From: Megascapheus bottae | Lineage: Eukaryota; Chordata; Mammalia; Rodentia; Geomyidae | NCBI GenBank assembly: GCA_024803745.1 | Contig: JANJXV010000025.1 | Coordinates: 18,987,110-19,051,109, forward strand | DNA: 64,000 nucleotides | Reading direction: 5' to 3' | In this document: positions 1 to 10,419 of the stretch, piece by piece | How the letters are laid out: each line of letters begins with the position of its first letter | How positions within the stretch are numbered: position 1 is the stretch's first letter | Translations under genes and position numbers: made by a program | The notes under the pieces: generated by a model | Seen by the model: the letters and a program-made list of their open reading frames with translations, nothing else | Told to the model about the DNA's origin: nothing | Database searches by the model: none

Positions 1-565
1 CTACTTTTAAGAAGAAAAGAGGATACTATTAATAATTATTTCCTTTAGAACAACTTCCCGTAGGCTACCAAAAATTTCTTCATCTACAGATTATTCAATT
101 ATTCAGTGAATCAATTACCTACTGGCCTCAGGCACTATCCTAAGCATTAGAAAACTTATCCTCAGAATAAGAGGGAGACAAACAAACAGATGATTTTTAT
201 GGGTCATCAGAAGCAATCCTTTTGTGAGTCAAGGCCAGGAGGTCTTTGTGATTAATTTGGAGACTACAAGAGAGCAAGAGGATTTCTTATAACTCAGTGA
301 TTCAACTTGGGACCCAAGTGCTTGTGACACCATTCTCTGAGATGGGGATATAGGAGGAGATGTAGCTTTTCAGTGTTGTGCCTGAGCTACCTGTTGAGCC
401 TCCAAGAAATGACAAATAGTAGCTGGGTGTACCTGCAGACAGTGCACCTGAAGACATTACTGAGAATGGCTGTATATTTCCCTGGGTGACATTTAGGGGT
501 TCAAGGTAGAGAATATAAGACCTCTCAAAGAGAGACAGGGAAGGAGAGAGGAAGCCGGGGGCGGG
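1..565. other. Unclassified flanking or intronic sequence
   Basis: No exon, RNA gene or recognisable repeat was found here. The minus-strand open frame at 302-676 is a serine/leucine repeat produced by the adjacent GA microsatellite and is not treated as a gene. Confidence 0.5.
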
Positions 566-568
566 GCA

Positions 569-570
<2 letters not shown>

Positions 571-607
<37 letters not shown>

Positions 608-616
608 GAGACAGAG

Positions 617-667
<51 letters not shown>
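571..667. repeat. (GA)n microsatellite
   Basis: About 97 bp of GA dinucleotides interrupted by three GACA variants. A purine-only strand of this length can adopt triplex DNA and is likely length-polymorphic. Confidence 0.95.
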
Positions 668-668
<1 letters not shown>

Positions 669-765
669 CGCACCAAGTTAAAGTGATTGAACTGCTGCCT
701 TGGAATCTTTACAAATTATAGTCAGAATCAATTAATGAAGGGTTTTAGGTTAAAAGTGTATTAAA

Positions 766-972
766 TGAGCCAGGTGCGAATGACTTATACCTGTAGACTA
801 GCTATTCAGAGGACTGAGCTCCAGAAGAACAAACTTTGAAGCCAGTCTCCAAAATGACCAGCAAAAGCAGGACTTGAGGCATGGTTCAGTTAGTAGAGTA
901 CCAGCCATGATCAAGAGAGCTGAGCAAGGGGATGAGGCCCTGAGTTCAAGCTACTGTGTTGGCAAAAAATTT
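766..972 (+). repeat. B1-like/Geo dimeric SINE (diverged)
   Basis: The left half resembles a 7SL/B1 head (gcttatacctgtag-like). The right half has the Geo-type motif (ggttcagttagtagagtacc) and ends in 'ggccctgagttcaag' plus an A-rich tail. It is more diverged than most copies here. Confidence 0.75.
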
Positions 973-1267
973 AAAATGTGATGTACACAAGATATTTTCT
1001 ATCACAAAATTTGAGTCTGAACTTATAAATTCAGAGTTTAAGGGTTCTTCCAATTCACTTTTGGATGTTTGACCTTATACCTGGCATCATCCAGCAAACC
1101 TTACTACAACTCTGATGTGTGAGGCTGAATATTTTGGTCTCTAATTTATAAAAGAATTATGTGACAAGGGAATAAATGGAGTTTCTTTTCATTGGCTCAT
1201 AATTTCATATTTTCCTTAACTGATAAATTTCCCTAGAGTTAAACACCTCTTAAAATCAGGGGAAGAA

Positions 1268-1453
1268 GGGGCTGGGAGTTTGGTCTAGTGGTAGAGTGCT
1301 TACCTAGCATGCATGAAGACCCTGATTCGATTCCTTGGTGTACACAGAAAAAAGCCAGAAGTGGTAGAACTCTAGCCTTGACAAAGTCCAAGGACAGTGC
1401 TCAGGCCTTGAGCTCAAGCCCAGGACAGGCAAAAAAAAAAAAAAAAAAAAAAA
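1268..1453 (+). repeat. IDL-Geo-type SINE, full length
   Basis: The left half is tRNA/ID-like, with a box A region 'tctagtggtagagtgc' and box B-like 'gattcgattcc'. The right half starts 'gccagaagtgg', carries 'ctcaggccttgagctcaag', and ends in a 23-bp A tail. The arrangement (ID-like monomer, short A linker, unrelated right monomer) matches what I know of IDL-Geo from Geomyoidea. The small open frame at 1288-1494 is this SINE and is not a gene. Confidence 0.9.
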
Positions 1454-1596
1454 ATCAGGGGAAGGCTTCTATCAGAAAATTGCTTAGTAACTGATTGGCC
1501 TTATGGGTTAATGGTGTCAGGTCTGTGTGACTTGGGAAATCTCAGAGATGATTCTACCATTTACAGTAGTTTTTGTCTTATGACTATGTCCAAATG

Positions 1597-1654
1597 TAGT
1601 GTGTGTGTGTGTGTGTGTGTGTGTCTGTGTGTCTGTGTCTGTGTGTCTGTGTCT
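1597..1654. repeat. (TG)n microsatellite with TCTG interruptions
   Basis: A pure TG run followed by TGTC/TGTG variants lies directly in front of a minus-strand SINE, where its reverse complement would be the CA-rich tail. It probably grew from that tail. Confidence 0.9.
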
Positions 1655-1664
1655 AATGCATTGT

Positions 1665-1876
1665 GTTAGTCCTAGGGCTTAAACTCAGGGCCTGGGTGTT
1701 ATCCTTTAGAATTTTTGCTCAAGGCTTTACCATGTGAGCCACAACTCTTCTTCCAGCTTATTTAGTGATTAACTCTGACAAGTTTTGTTGCTATGTCTGG
1801 CTTTGAACCATAATTTTCAGACATCTTCCTTCTGAGTAGCTAGGATTATGACCCTGAGCCACTGGCATCTGGCTTT
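1665..1876 (-). repeat. B1-like/Geo SINE
   Basis: Read on the minus strand it runs from a B1-like head (reverse of 'agtagctaggattatg' and 'gagccactggcatctggc') to the Geo half (reverse of 'cttaaactcagggcctggg'). Both halves are present. Confidence 0.85.
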
Positions 1877-1904
1877 CCCATAGTTTTAAAAAACAGAAAC
1901 AAAC

Positions 1905-2064
1905 TACTACATTGAGTCACAGCTCCACTTCCCATTTTCTGGTGGTTAATTGGAGATAAGAGTCTTACAGATTTTCCTGCCCTGCTTGCTTCCAACTCCT
2001 ATCCTCAGATCTCAGCCTCCTAAGTAGCTAGAATTACAAGTGTGAGCCACCAGCACATAGCCTT
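1905..2064 (-). repeat. B1-like SINE, right part eroded
   Basis: The reverse-strand B1-like head and middle are clear: 'tggttaattggagataagag', 'tcagcctcctaagtagctag' and 'gtgagccaccagcac' all appear in complement. The Geo portion is mostly lost. Confidence 0.75.
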
Positions 2065-2139
2065 AACTTGGTAGTTTTATTTCTAAAACAGACTATTTGA
2101 CTTATTCTCTAACCTGTACCTAGATAGTTTGTAGCCTTT

Positions 2140-2216
2140 TGGAGGGGGCAGGCAGCAAGGAGATGAGCTGGTACTCAGATTTGAACTTAGGGTCCCACAA
2201 CATTGATTAGCTTTTT
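2140..2216 (-). repeat. SINE, 5'-window fragment split by an L1 insertion
   Basis: This is the Geo end of a minus-strand SINE ('tttgaacttagggtcc'). It breaks at the motif TTGATTAGCTTTTT, which recurs at 3659 where the SINE resumes, so the two parts were one element before the L1 landed. Confidence 0.8.
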
Positions 2217-2838
2217 TTCCTTTAATATATTTTTATTATAATTCATAGAGTGGTTACATTATATTCGCCAGATAGAAGGTGCATTACTTCACAAACATTG
2301 CTATCCCTTCTCATGTTTTTGTCCCCATTTCCTCCCCCCACCCCCTTCCCTCATTTTGCTTTCCCCCCTTCCCTATCCTATTTCAAATAACTAAATAAGC
2401 ATATATACTGTTAAGGGGAGCAGGGAGTGTTAAGGGGAGCAGGGACTGGTGCCATCCAGAATGCCTAAGAGTTCCCCTGCCCCATTGTGGAAGGTCGACA
2501 ATGGTACAACCCAGCCACCTTGACCTCCCCATCCCCCCAATGAGGAGGGATATCTGGTACAGCCCAGCCACCTTTGCCCTTCTAGGGAGGAGCAACCTTG
2601 ACCTTCTCCCCACCCCCCATGAGGAGGGATATCTGCTTGGGTGGGGGTGGGCCTGCTTTGTGTGGAGACCCTCCCAATTTGTGCACCAACTCCAACTAAG
2701 GTGATAGGTAAATTCAAACACTGGGCTGTAACCCTATTGGCTACCTGCATGTGGCCGGAGCTGGCAATGGTCCCTCTGTGTATGTAACTATCCCCTTGGC
2801 CACCTATGTGGCCAGGTTCGACTGCATGGGTTTTGCCC

Positions 2839-2845
2839 TTAAAAA
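2839..2845 (+). promoter_or_regulatory. TATA-like box of the LTR
   Basis: TTAAAAA lies about 90 bp upstream of the LTR polyadenylation signal, the position expected at the end of U3. Activity cannot be judged from sequence. Confidence 0.45.
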
Positions 2846-2932
2846 CCCAGCATGAGAGCCGCTCGGGGTCACAGTGTCAGCTCCCGAGTCTGCACTGTGT
2901 CCCTGGCCGGTCAGTTCACCATCTGCTTCCCC

Positions 2933-2938
2933 AATAAA
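2933..2938 (+). terminator. LTR polyadenylation signal AATAAA
   Basis: A canonical hexamer near the R/U5 boundary of the solo LTR, in the context 'ccccaataaattc'. Confidence 0.6.
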
Positions 2939-3658
2939 TTCACCTTTTTATATGAGACTGTCACTGTGTGGTGGACTCTGGTGGGACGTGGAATCCCCAC
3001 TTGGAGGGCTGTGGAATCCCCTCCTCTTGACCCCATAACATATACAATATATCAGATAACAAGGTAAAATGCTGTAACAATATGAGATAACCAAGGGACA
3101 ACAAAAATCACACATTATATGGCTCTTGTTTCCATATTCTGGAGGTCCTTTCATTTAGCCTCATCCTGTATGGTCTTATGTATCTAGGTTTTGCTCTATT
3201 GTAAATCTGTGCTAGTAGAGTCCAAGATTTATACTAATTATAACAAATGAGGGAAACCATTGAGCCTATGTTCCTTCACTTAATAGGATTTTTTTCTGAG
3301 TCTTTCCATTTCCTTACAAATGGGGCGATGTCGTTCTTTCTGACGGCAGCATAGAATTCCATTATGTATAAATACCACATCTTGTTGATCCACTCATCAA
3401 CTGAGAGGCATCTAGGTTGGTTCCATATCTTTGCTATGGTAAATAGTGCTGCAGTGAACATCGTTGTGCTAGTGGATTTAGTATGTCCTTGTTTCTGGAT
3501 GATTGGGTAAATGCCAAGTAGTGGAATTGCTGGGTCATAGGGGAGCTCTATGTTTAGTCTTTTGAGGAAACACCATACTGTTTTCCATAGAGTTTGAACG
3601 AGTTTGCACTCCCACCAGCAGGGTAGTAGTGATCCCTCCTGTCCATATCCCCACCAGC

Positions 3659-3850
3659 TTGATTAGCTTTTTCTGCTAAAGGCTGGTGTCCCACCACTGA
3701 AGCCACACCACTACTTTGGAGTTTGGTTAGTTAAAGGGAGATTAAGAGTCTTAGGAACTTTTCTGCCTAGGCTGGCTTTGAATCTCAATTATTAGGCCTC
3801 ATCCTCCTGAGTAGTTAGATTACAGGTGAGAGCCATTAGCACCTAGCAAA
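3659..3850 (-). repeat. Remainder of the L1-interrupted SINE
   Basis: Continues the element begun at 2140 with 'ctgctaaaggctggtgtcc' and ends with the reverse B1-like head 'gtgagagccattagcacc'. Both halves of the SINE are recovered when the L1 and its duplication are removed. Confidence 0.8.
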
Positions 3851-4679
3851 TTCCTTTCATTCACATTGAAAGACAAGAAAGAAAAATCAGATGCCTTCTA
3901 CCTCCAACCAGCCCTTTAACAACCTGCCTCTGAATTTCATATATACACGAAAGGGCTAGAATCTGTCTCACTTAAACAACATTCATTCAGCATTCAGTGA
4001 AGCTCCTTACCACGGCCAATTCTACCAGTCTTTGTATGTCTACATTTACCTCCTATGTCTCCTTGCTGTCATAATGACAGGAACATTTCCCCCTTCCTCT
4101 GAGAGTCCACTCCCTCCTTCCTCCTTCCCTTCCCTTTCCCACTTTTAGCAATGGTGTATTTTAAGAACACTTTACAGCTCCACCTATTTTTGAGTAGAAA
4201 TTAGGAGTGGACTGATGCTGATCTGAAAGCCTTTCTCTACTCAGATCAATAATCTACACGCTCTCTGATTATTACAAGATGACAATGAGTGGGAAATGGA
4301 GGAGGAAGAAGAAAGGATATAAAGTTTCACCAGTTAAACGTTTTCTTGCAATGAGTAGATGAGGGAGAATGAAGTTATTTTTGTTTCTTTTCATCTTTAT
4401 AAAATGTTAAGTAATACAACTTCAGCAGGACTTATTTGAGCTGCAGTTCAGAAACTTTTCCCCTGCAAGCCATGTATTTGCAAACATACATAAATTTACA
4501 CAATCTCACAACAACTAGTAGAGATTAAAAGGGGGAAACTCCTAGTATATTAGTTTGCAGTATTTTAAGGGAAAAATACATATTAAGGCTAATACTTCTA
4601 CAGTTGGTCCCTGTCATTAATTATCTATCTGTCTCTGTTTCTGTCTCTCTCCCCTTTTCTCTGTCATTCCCACATCTTG

Positions 4680-4680
<1 letters not shown>
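3851..4680. other. Unclassified sequence
   Basis: Pyrimidine-rich around 4090-4140, otherwise AT-rich. No splice-bounded open frame, RNA gene or recognised repeat. Confidence 0.45.
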
Positions 4681-4751
<71 letters not shown>

Positions 4752-4895
4752 CTTTCACTCCCTCTCCCTCTCCTGTCTGCACTCTCCTCTCTCCTCTCTC
4801 CTCTTCCCAGTCTCTTCTCCCTCCTCTCTCCTCTTCCCAGTCTCTTCTCCCTCCCCTCCCTCTCTTTCTCCCTCTCCCCCTCCCCCTTCCCCCAC
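4681..4895. repeat. (TC)n microsatellite and polypyrimidine tract
   Basis: A pure TC run of about 70 bp is followed by 145 bp of C/T-only sequence. The latter includes a direct repeat of 'ctctcctcttcccagtctct' (about 4795 and 4826). It abuts a minus-strand SINE. Confidence 0.9.
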
Positions 4896-4898
4896 CAT

Positions 4899-5117
4899 GC
4901 TAGTAGTGGGGCTTGAATTCAGGGCATGGGTGCCATCCCTTAGTTTTTTTGCTCAAGGCTGGCACTCAACCATTTGAACCACAGCTCTACTTCCAGCTTT
5001 TTGGTGGCTTGTTAGAGATGAGTCTCACCATTTATCCTGCCTGGTCTAGCTGTGAACTAGGATTTTCTAATCTCAGTTTGTTAGAATTACAGACACGAGC
5101 CTTTGGTGCCTGGCTCC
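4899..5117 (-). repeat. B1-like/Geo SINE
   Basis: Reverse complement of a full dimer: Geo half (reverse of 'gtggggcttgaattcagggc'), middle (ttttggtggcttgttagag) and a B1-like head ending in 'ggtgcctggc'. The open frame at 4913-5149 is this repeat. Confidence 0.85.
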
Positions 5118-5156
5118 ATTATTCTTATCCCATTATCTTAAAGCACTAATGGTTGT

Positions 5157-5203
<47 letters not shown>
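5157..5203. repeat. (GT)n microsatellite
   Basis: About 46 bp of pure GT. Confidence 0.95.
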
Positions 5204-5204
<1 letters not shown>

Positions 5205-5690
5205 ATTGGCTGAGCCCTTTCATTCCTTCAGGAATGTGAGCTGTCTTGTTCCCCCTACCCTTAGCAGACTCTAAGTACTGAGTGAACCAGTGAATGAATG
5301 AATGTGGGGGAGTTGAAAAGTGGAGAGGGTTTTCAAGGCCTCTTTGGGAAGGTTGTGCCTGATGGCAATCAGGCATGAGGACAGGTGTGAAGAGCAGAGA
5401 AGGCATCCCCAGATGACACAGCAGCCTCACTCACAGGGACAGGAGTGTGCTCATTTAGCCTAGAAATGTCAGGAGGAAGTGGCAGGAGAGGAGACTAGAA
5501 AAGACAGGGTTAGATCATGCCCACTGTGGGAAACTTGCAGGATTAAAAAGGTTGGAAACATGTTCCCATCAGTGCTCAGAGGGAGGAGCTCATGGAAGAG
5601 GATGGACTGGTGACAACTCATGCAGTGATGGTTTGGAAACAGATTAATTTTATATCCAGAAGGAATAAAAAGCAGGAAAATTAAAAAAGC
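5204..5690. other. Unclassified unique-looking sequence
   Basis: Relatively GC-rich with no recognised repeat. The minus-strand open frame at 5203-5430 lacks splice borders and family resemblance. Confidence 0.4.
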
Positions 5691-5932
5691 AAGAGCCAGC
5701 GGCTCATGCCTATAATCCTAGCTACTACAGAGGCTGAGATCTGAGGATCACTGTTTGAGGCCAGCTAGGGCAGGAAAGTCCATGAGACTCTTCCCCCCAA
5801 TTAATCACAAAAAAAGCTGGAAGTGGTGCCCTGTGACTTAAGTGGTAGAGCACTAGCCTTGAGCAAAAGAGCTCAGGGACAGCACCCAGGCCCTGATTCA
5901 AGCCCCTAGGACCGCCCCCCCCCAAAGTTTGG
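5691..5932 (+). repeat. B1-like/Geo SINE, full length
   Basis: This copy shows the complete structure: 'cggctcatgcctataatcc' head, 'gaggctgagatctgaggatc', the linking sequence 'ccatgagactctt', then the Geo half 'gctggaagtggtgccctgtg' and 'gagcactagccttgagc', ending in 'ccctaggaccg'. The head matches 7SL-derived SINEs (B1/Alu type). Confidence 0.9.
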
Positions 5933-6029
5933 CAACTATTAAAGTGAACATTAAGTTTATTTAAAAATGAAAGCAAAGCTGTAAAAGGAAAGTAGAGAAC
6001 TCTACTCCATTTTGACAGGATGCTCAAAG

Positions 6030-6440
6030 AGGAGTCCAGAGGAATCCTCCCCCAGCATCTCCTCCCAGCTGTGGGCTCATTGCACCGATGACCCGGCTCT
6101 TCTCATTGGTTGAGCAGTCACTCAGAGCATTATGGGAAGAATAAGTATTTGAGTGGGAACTTACAAGACTATGGGAAGAAGCAGCAATTGAGCTGGAGCC
6201 TGAGGCACTAGGAGAACAAGAAGCGCCATGTTGGGGCACATGGTATTTGCCACATGTTGTGTCTGCTACTTTAAATCCCTGTGTTTCTAACAGTTTCCTT
6301 TTCTCACTCTCATGGAAAATACCCAAGAACAGTTTTAAAGGAGAAAGGTGTACTCTGGCTCATGGTTTCAGTCCATGGTTGACTGGCCCCATGGTTTCTG
6401 TTTGGGATGGAAAAGAACATCACAGCAGATGAAGTGAAAC
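6030..6440. repeat. Possible old LTR-like or dispersed repeat, unclassified
   Basis: The stretch 6340-6430 ('ggctcatggtttcagtccat', 'aacatcacagcag') resembles a phrase found in dispersed mammalian LTR repeats, but I cannot name the family. The open frames here (6024-6432) are not supported as genes. Confidence 0.3.
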
Positions 6441-6446
6441 AATGAG

Positions 6447-6681
6447 AAGCCAGATGCTGGTGGGCCACACCAGCTACTCAGAAGACTCAGTTTGAGGATC
6501 ACAGCTTAAAGCCAGCTCAGGCAGAAAGGTCCCTGAAACTCTTAGCTTCAATTACCCACCAAAAAGCCAAAACTAGAAGCATGGCTCAAGTGGAAGTGCT
6601 ACCCTTGAGCAAACAAAGCTAAGCAAGACTTGAGGCCCTGAATTCAAGCCCCAGGATTGGCACAAAAAAGAAAAAGAAAAT
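6447..6681 (+). repeat. B1-like/Geo SINE
   Basis: Head 'agccagatgctggtgggcc', middle 'cagctcaggcagaaaggtcc', Geo half 'atggctcaagtggaagtgct' and a mixed A/G tail. The head has lost part of the 'cctgtaatcc' motif. Confidence 0.85.
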
Positions 6682-7920
6682 ATATCTCATGATCTTAGCA
6701 ACCACTACTGCTGTTTACTTAAAGACATTATTTCATTAAGGATTGTAAGGCAGTGATTTTAGAATTCTGACTTTCTTTTAGCTTTGAAGAACTTTTCCTT
6801 AGTGTACTTTTGGCATGCATATAAAAATTTTTAAGGAAAAGTAGGATAAATGCTTGATTCTTTTGCATGTCAATTTTCAGATTACTTTATCAGTTTTATC
6901 AGTAGGTTTTTGAATGAAGGAGAAATTTTAAGAAGGTGTAATTTTTATATTTATAGTATTTCAAGCCATTGCAATTATTTTTACCCCTTTCAAGTGTTCC
7001 TTGAATAGTATTTTATAATTTATAATGCACTAGACATATATTAGCCATGGAACCTCACAGGTAATCCTGTGAAGTCTGTTTATAAGTTAGAAATGACATG
7101 GAGCTACAACTTGATGTATATTGTTCTTACATTACAGACAACAATGACGACTAAATTATTTTCTTACCTGAGATTGAGATTTAATGGCAGACATCTTTTA
7201 TCAGTGGGAAGATGATATTAAGCAATATCCACTTTGAAAGACATTCCTTGTAGCAAATACTATGGAGAATAATGCTATTCTGATAATCCTGTAACTTAGT
7301 AACTTTGTTTGTGAAGCATTTCAATTTTGATTACTCTGTTTTCGAGCTATTGCTCAGATGTGTGTGGTTTTTATGGTCTGTCGGTGTCTGGGGATCTGGT
7401 ATTACATACTGCCTAGTGTTTTTAATTCAGAACTTCTTCCTAAAGAAACCTCCGTCTCTTATATTCCAACCCTAGCTTTAATAGCATAAGCTATTTCTCT
7501 CTTATATGGCTTTGTGGGCATAGTAATAAAATAAATACCACAAAATCACTGATGAGATGAAAATTGAGCTCCCTGCTTCTGTGCAGCCATGTAGGTAAAA
7601 CAGTAATTGGCTCTGATAATAACTTTTGTTCTTACAAACCAAAGTCTAAATGAGAGTCACATTTGATATATCTGCTTGTAATTACTATCAAGAGAAGAGA
7701 AAACAAAGTTTAGATTGTTCAGTTTCTCCAGATAAATGAAATAGATGGCTGTCTTTCCTTGTCCAATGTGTGAAAATTTTCTGGAATTATTTCTGATATT
7801 TATCGTACTGCTGGTTAAAAAAAAGATCATCTCCCATTGGATGCTTTTCTGCTTAATGAAATAACCAATTTCCTTTGGGGTTTTTAAACCTATAATTGTT
7901 TTTTTCCTTAAAAAATACTT
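6682..7920. other. SINE-free AT-rich sequence
   Basis: About 1.2 kb without recognised repeats, open frames or RNA genes. It could contain conserved noncoding sequence, but nothing distinctive can be read from one genome. Confidence 0.4.
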
Positions 7921-7924
7921 TTAT

Positions 7925-8033
7925 TGTAGTGGCTCTGTGGCTCAAGTGTTAGAGCACTAGCCTTGAGCTGAAGGGCTCAGGGACAGTGCCCAGGACCAGA
8001 GTTCAAGTCCCAAGATCGACACAAAAAAAGTTT
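7925..8033 (+). repeat. Solitary Geo monomer
   Basis: Only the right-hand module is present ('agtggctctgtggctcaag' to 'caagtcccaagatcgac' plus A tail), with no ID-like or B1-like left half. A dimeric B1-like/Geo copy follows 20 bp later in the same orientation. Confidence 0.8.
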
Positions 8034-8051
8034 TTTAAAAAATACCTTTAT

Positions 8052-8300
8052 TGCCTGGCCTGTATGGCTCAGGCCTGTGATCCTAGCTACTTAAGAAGCT
8101 GAGATCTGAGGATTATGGCTCAAGACCAGAAGGGCAGAAAAGTCTGTCAGACTCTTTATTACCAATTAACCACCAAAAGCTAGAAGTAGAGCTGTAGCCC
8201 AAGTGGTAGAGCATCAGGCTTGAGAAAAAAAAAAACAAAACCTAAAGGATAGTACCCAGGTCCTGAGTTCAAGCCCTAGTACCAGCACATGTACACAAAA
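8052..8300 (+). repeat. B1-like/Geo SINE
   Basis: Starts 'tgcctggcctgtatggctca'. The Geo half contains an A12-like insertion inside 'gcttgagaaaaaaaaaaac'. It ends 'aagccctagtaccagcac' with a short tail. Confidence 0.85.
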
Positions 8301-9400
8301 ATATCTTTATTGCCAGACCTGATAATACAGGATATTCTTGCAGGTATTTTCTTAATATCCTTGCTAATGGCTTTCTAGCTTATAAGACAAATTTAGATTC
8401 TGAATCTATTTGGTGGTGACTGTCAGTGAAGACATTTCATGTGCTAATGCTGTCTAAATGTAAGTGCTTTTGGGTAGTTTTCTATGCCAGCATTAAACCC
8501 ACAGGTTATGTAAATACTCTGCCATTGCACTACACCACGAATGAGCCCAATATATTCTCAAAGAGAAGTTAAACTACACGCATTATATATTATTATTTTG
8601 ATATACATATGTATATATTAGGATGTTAGTAATTAGCAAATATGTGAATAGGATGTGAATACTTTTTAAGGAGTTTTCTCATTGTCTGAGATATGTCAGC
8701 CATAAAGAATCAATATTGCTACCTATTGTTTCTGTTTGATTTCTATTGATGGGCTGATCTACTTGCAGAATAAATGTGCCAGTGTCACAGAAAGGTAAAA
8801 ATTGGCAGAAAGCAACCCAATTTGAATACCAGTTCTAACAATGATTCTGCTTTGAATCATTTCCTCCCTGTACCAGATCACCAAGTCACTGATCCCTGAA
8901 TTACAAAGTTCTAACAAAGCTGATCTATGATAAATGAAGCTATTACCATCAACATGATTCAGAATACGCATTAAAGAAATCCCTAATTAAAGAAACCACA
9001 TCCAGTCAATATAATACATATTAACAATTTCCTGATCCTTGGTAGAACAGAAATTATACTGCGAGTTTAATTAAGAAGGAAAAAAATATGTTCAGGTATT
9101 CATTTCAATAAAAAGAGGCACTCCACTTCCCTGCAAAAGGGGCTGAAATAGTGCTATCTGTAAGTGTGGTTCAGCCTCCATAAGAAACCCTTAGTAAGTA
9201 GGAACTACATTACCTCTAACTCATTGTAGGTTCCTCAAGGAGAATGTTACCAGACTCGTTTTGTTTGCAACTTGTGTCCCTTCCTTTCTTCTTAGCTGAA
9301 GAAAGATGACAGTTGAGAGCAGGTATTTGGGGATTCAGTTATTAAAACACTATTTAAAAATAGAAGGAAGAGCGACATAAGTCATGAAAGGTTGTATGTA
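8301..9400. other. SINE-free AT-rich sequence
   Basis: No recognised repeat or gene. The minus-strand frame 8759-8971 has no splice support and is treated as chance. Confidence 0.4.
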
Positions 9401-9404
9401 CATT

Positions 9405-9606
9405 CAGGAGCTGGTGGCTCATGTCTGTAATCTTAGCTGTTCAGCAGGCTGAGGATTTGTGATTCAAAACCAGCCTGGGCAGGAAAATCTATGAGACACT
9501 TATCTACAATTAGCCAACAAAAGTTAGAAGTAGATCTGTGGCTTAAGTAGTAGAGCACCAACCTTGAAGAACAATGCCCAGGCCCTCAGTTCAACCTGTA
9601 GTGTGT
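9405..9606 (+). repeat. B1-like/Geo SINE
   Basis: Head 'gctggtggctcatgtctgta', Geo half 'gatctgtggcttaagtagta'. The tail is lost near 'gttcaacctgtag'. Confidence 0.8.
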
Positions 9607-10419
9607 TGCACCCATGTGTTTGAAACACACAAAGCAGTCATACCAGTATATTTGTTTCTTTGTGTTAAACACTGAACTCACATAAATGAATTTTATTACA
9701 ACTAAATTAAAAAGCAGTCCATTTTTTCTGCATCTGTATTTCTTAGTCTGTATTTAAATAGGCGATAAAAGTATAGACCAATCTCCTAAGAAGAAAGATG
9801 CATTATATTCATAAATTGATACGTTGAATTGAAACTCCTCTGTAAAAAAAATAAATTAAAAATTACAAGTTATTTTTGAGGGCGTTTCCTTTATTTTTGT
9901 TTCTAAGAAGAATACAAATTATTTTTGCAGCTGGCATAATTCTCTACAAAGGAGTAAATAAATTTGTTATGATAAATATATCAGGTCCAGACTGAGATTT
10001 ACCTGTTAAATTTCCCTGAGAAGTGGCCACATTAACAGACCGAGGGAGCCCTCTACCTGTGTAGTTGGAGTATAGATTTCATAGACAAGGTCTTTGACCT
10101 GGAAAGCTAAAAAATAAGTGGAGATCAGGTATTATTCTTCTTTGCCGACCTTTGTTGGCTTCTAGGATTATTTTTGGGAAAATAAGTGATGCTTGAACAT
10201 TTATCTGTGGATGCAATAGGGTACATAGAGGAAAATTGACAGAAAGTTCCCTTTCTTAAAGAACTGATTAGTAGCCTAAAAGATCCAAATAAATTTTTTT
10301 TTCTAGTGAGAATTAAAAATCATTATTTTCAAAGAACTTTATGTTCTTATGAGGAGACAAAGGGTTAGAAAGCATTTCTGTTCCTCTGGCATGAAAGTTT
10401 CATCGTTTCTTTGTTTCAG
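9607..10419 (+). other. SINE-free intron or flank upstream of exon 1 of the window
   Basis: AT-rich sequence running into a pyrimidine-rich acceptor (tttctttgtttcag) at 10406-10419. No repeat recognised. Confidence 0.5.

Larger units (their letters stand above)
2409..3040 (+). mobile_element. ERV solo LTR with 5-bp target duplication
   Basis: A 632-bp element begins TGTTA and ends TAACA, the short inverted ends typical of retroviral LTRs. It is flanked by TATAC on both sides (2404-2408 and 3041-3045). Inside are a TATA-like TTAAAAA at about 2839-2845 and an AATAAA signal at 2933-2938 in a typical order. Purine/pyrimidine repeats in U3 include two copies of a 'tgaggagggatatctg' unit. There is no gag, pol or env, so this is a recombined single LTR inserted in the L1 3'UTR. 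The family is not identified. The ORFs at 2383-3154 are LTR noise. Confidence 0.85.
2203..3672 (-). mobile_element. 5'-truncated LINE-1 3' end, minus strand, with target duplication
   Basis: Read in reverse, 3480-3650 is the L1 segment that in many mammals precedes the ORF2 end. 3276-3461 encodes the ORF2 C-terminus type, including 'FTIAKIWNQPRC' and 'MEFYAAVRKND'. 2220-2400 is a 3'UTR ending in a poly-T (poly-A in reverse). A 14-bp target duplication, TTGATTAGCTTTTT, lies at both ends (about 2203 and 3659), giving a short 5'-truncated insertion into an older SINE. The L1 is interrupted by an LTR at 2409-3040. No intact L1 protein is encoded. Confidence 0.85.

Noticed and set aside
302..676. 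124-aa minus-strand frame rich in Ser/Leu
   Set aside because: Encoded by the GA microsatellite. No splice borders or non-repeat domain.
1288..1494. tRNA-like box A and box B sequence considered as a tRNA gene
   Set aside because: It belongs to the left half of an IDL-Geo-type SINE. No tRNA fold with a proper anticodon stem and 3' end could be made out.
3276..3461. 61-aa minus-strand frame with real protein similarity
   Set aside because: It is the C-terminal end of an L1 ORF2 remnant, so it is annotated as part of the mobile element and not as a gene.
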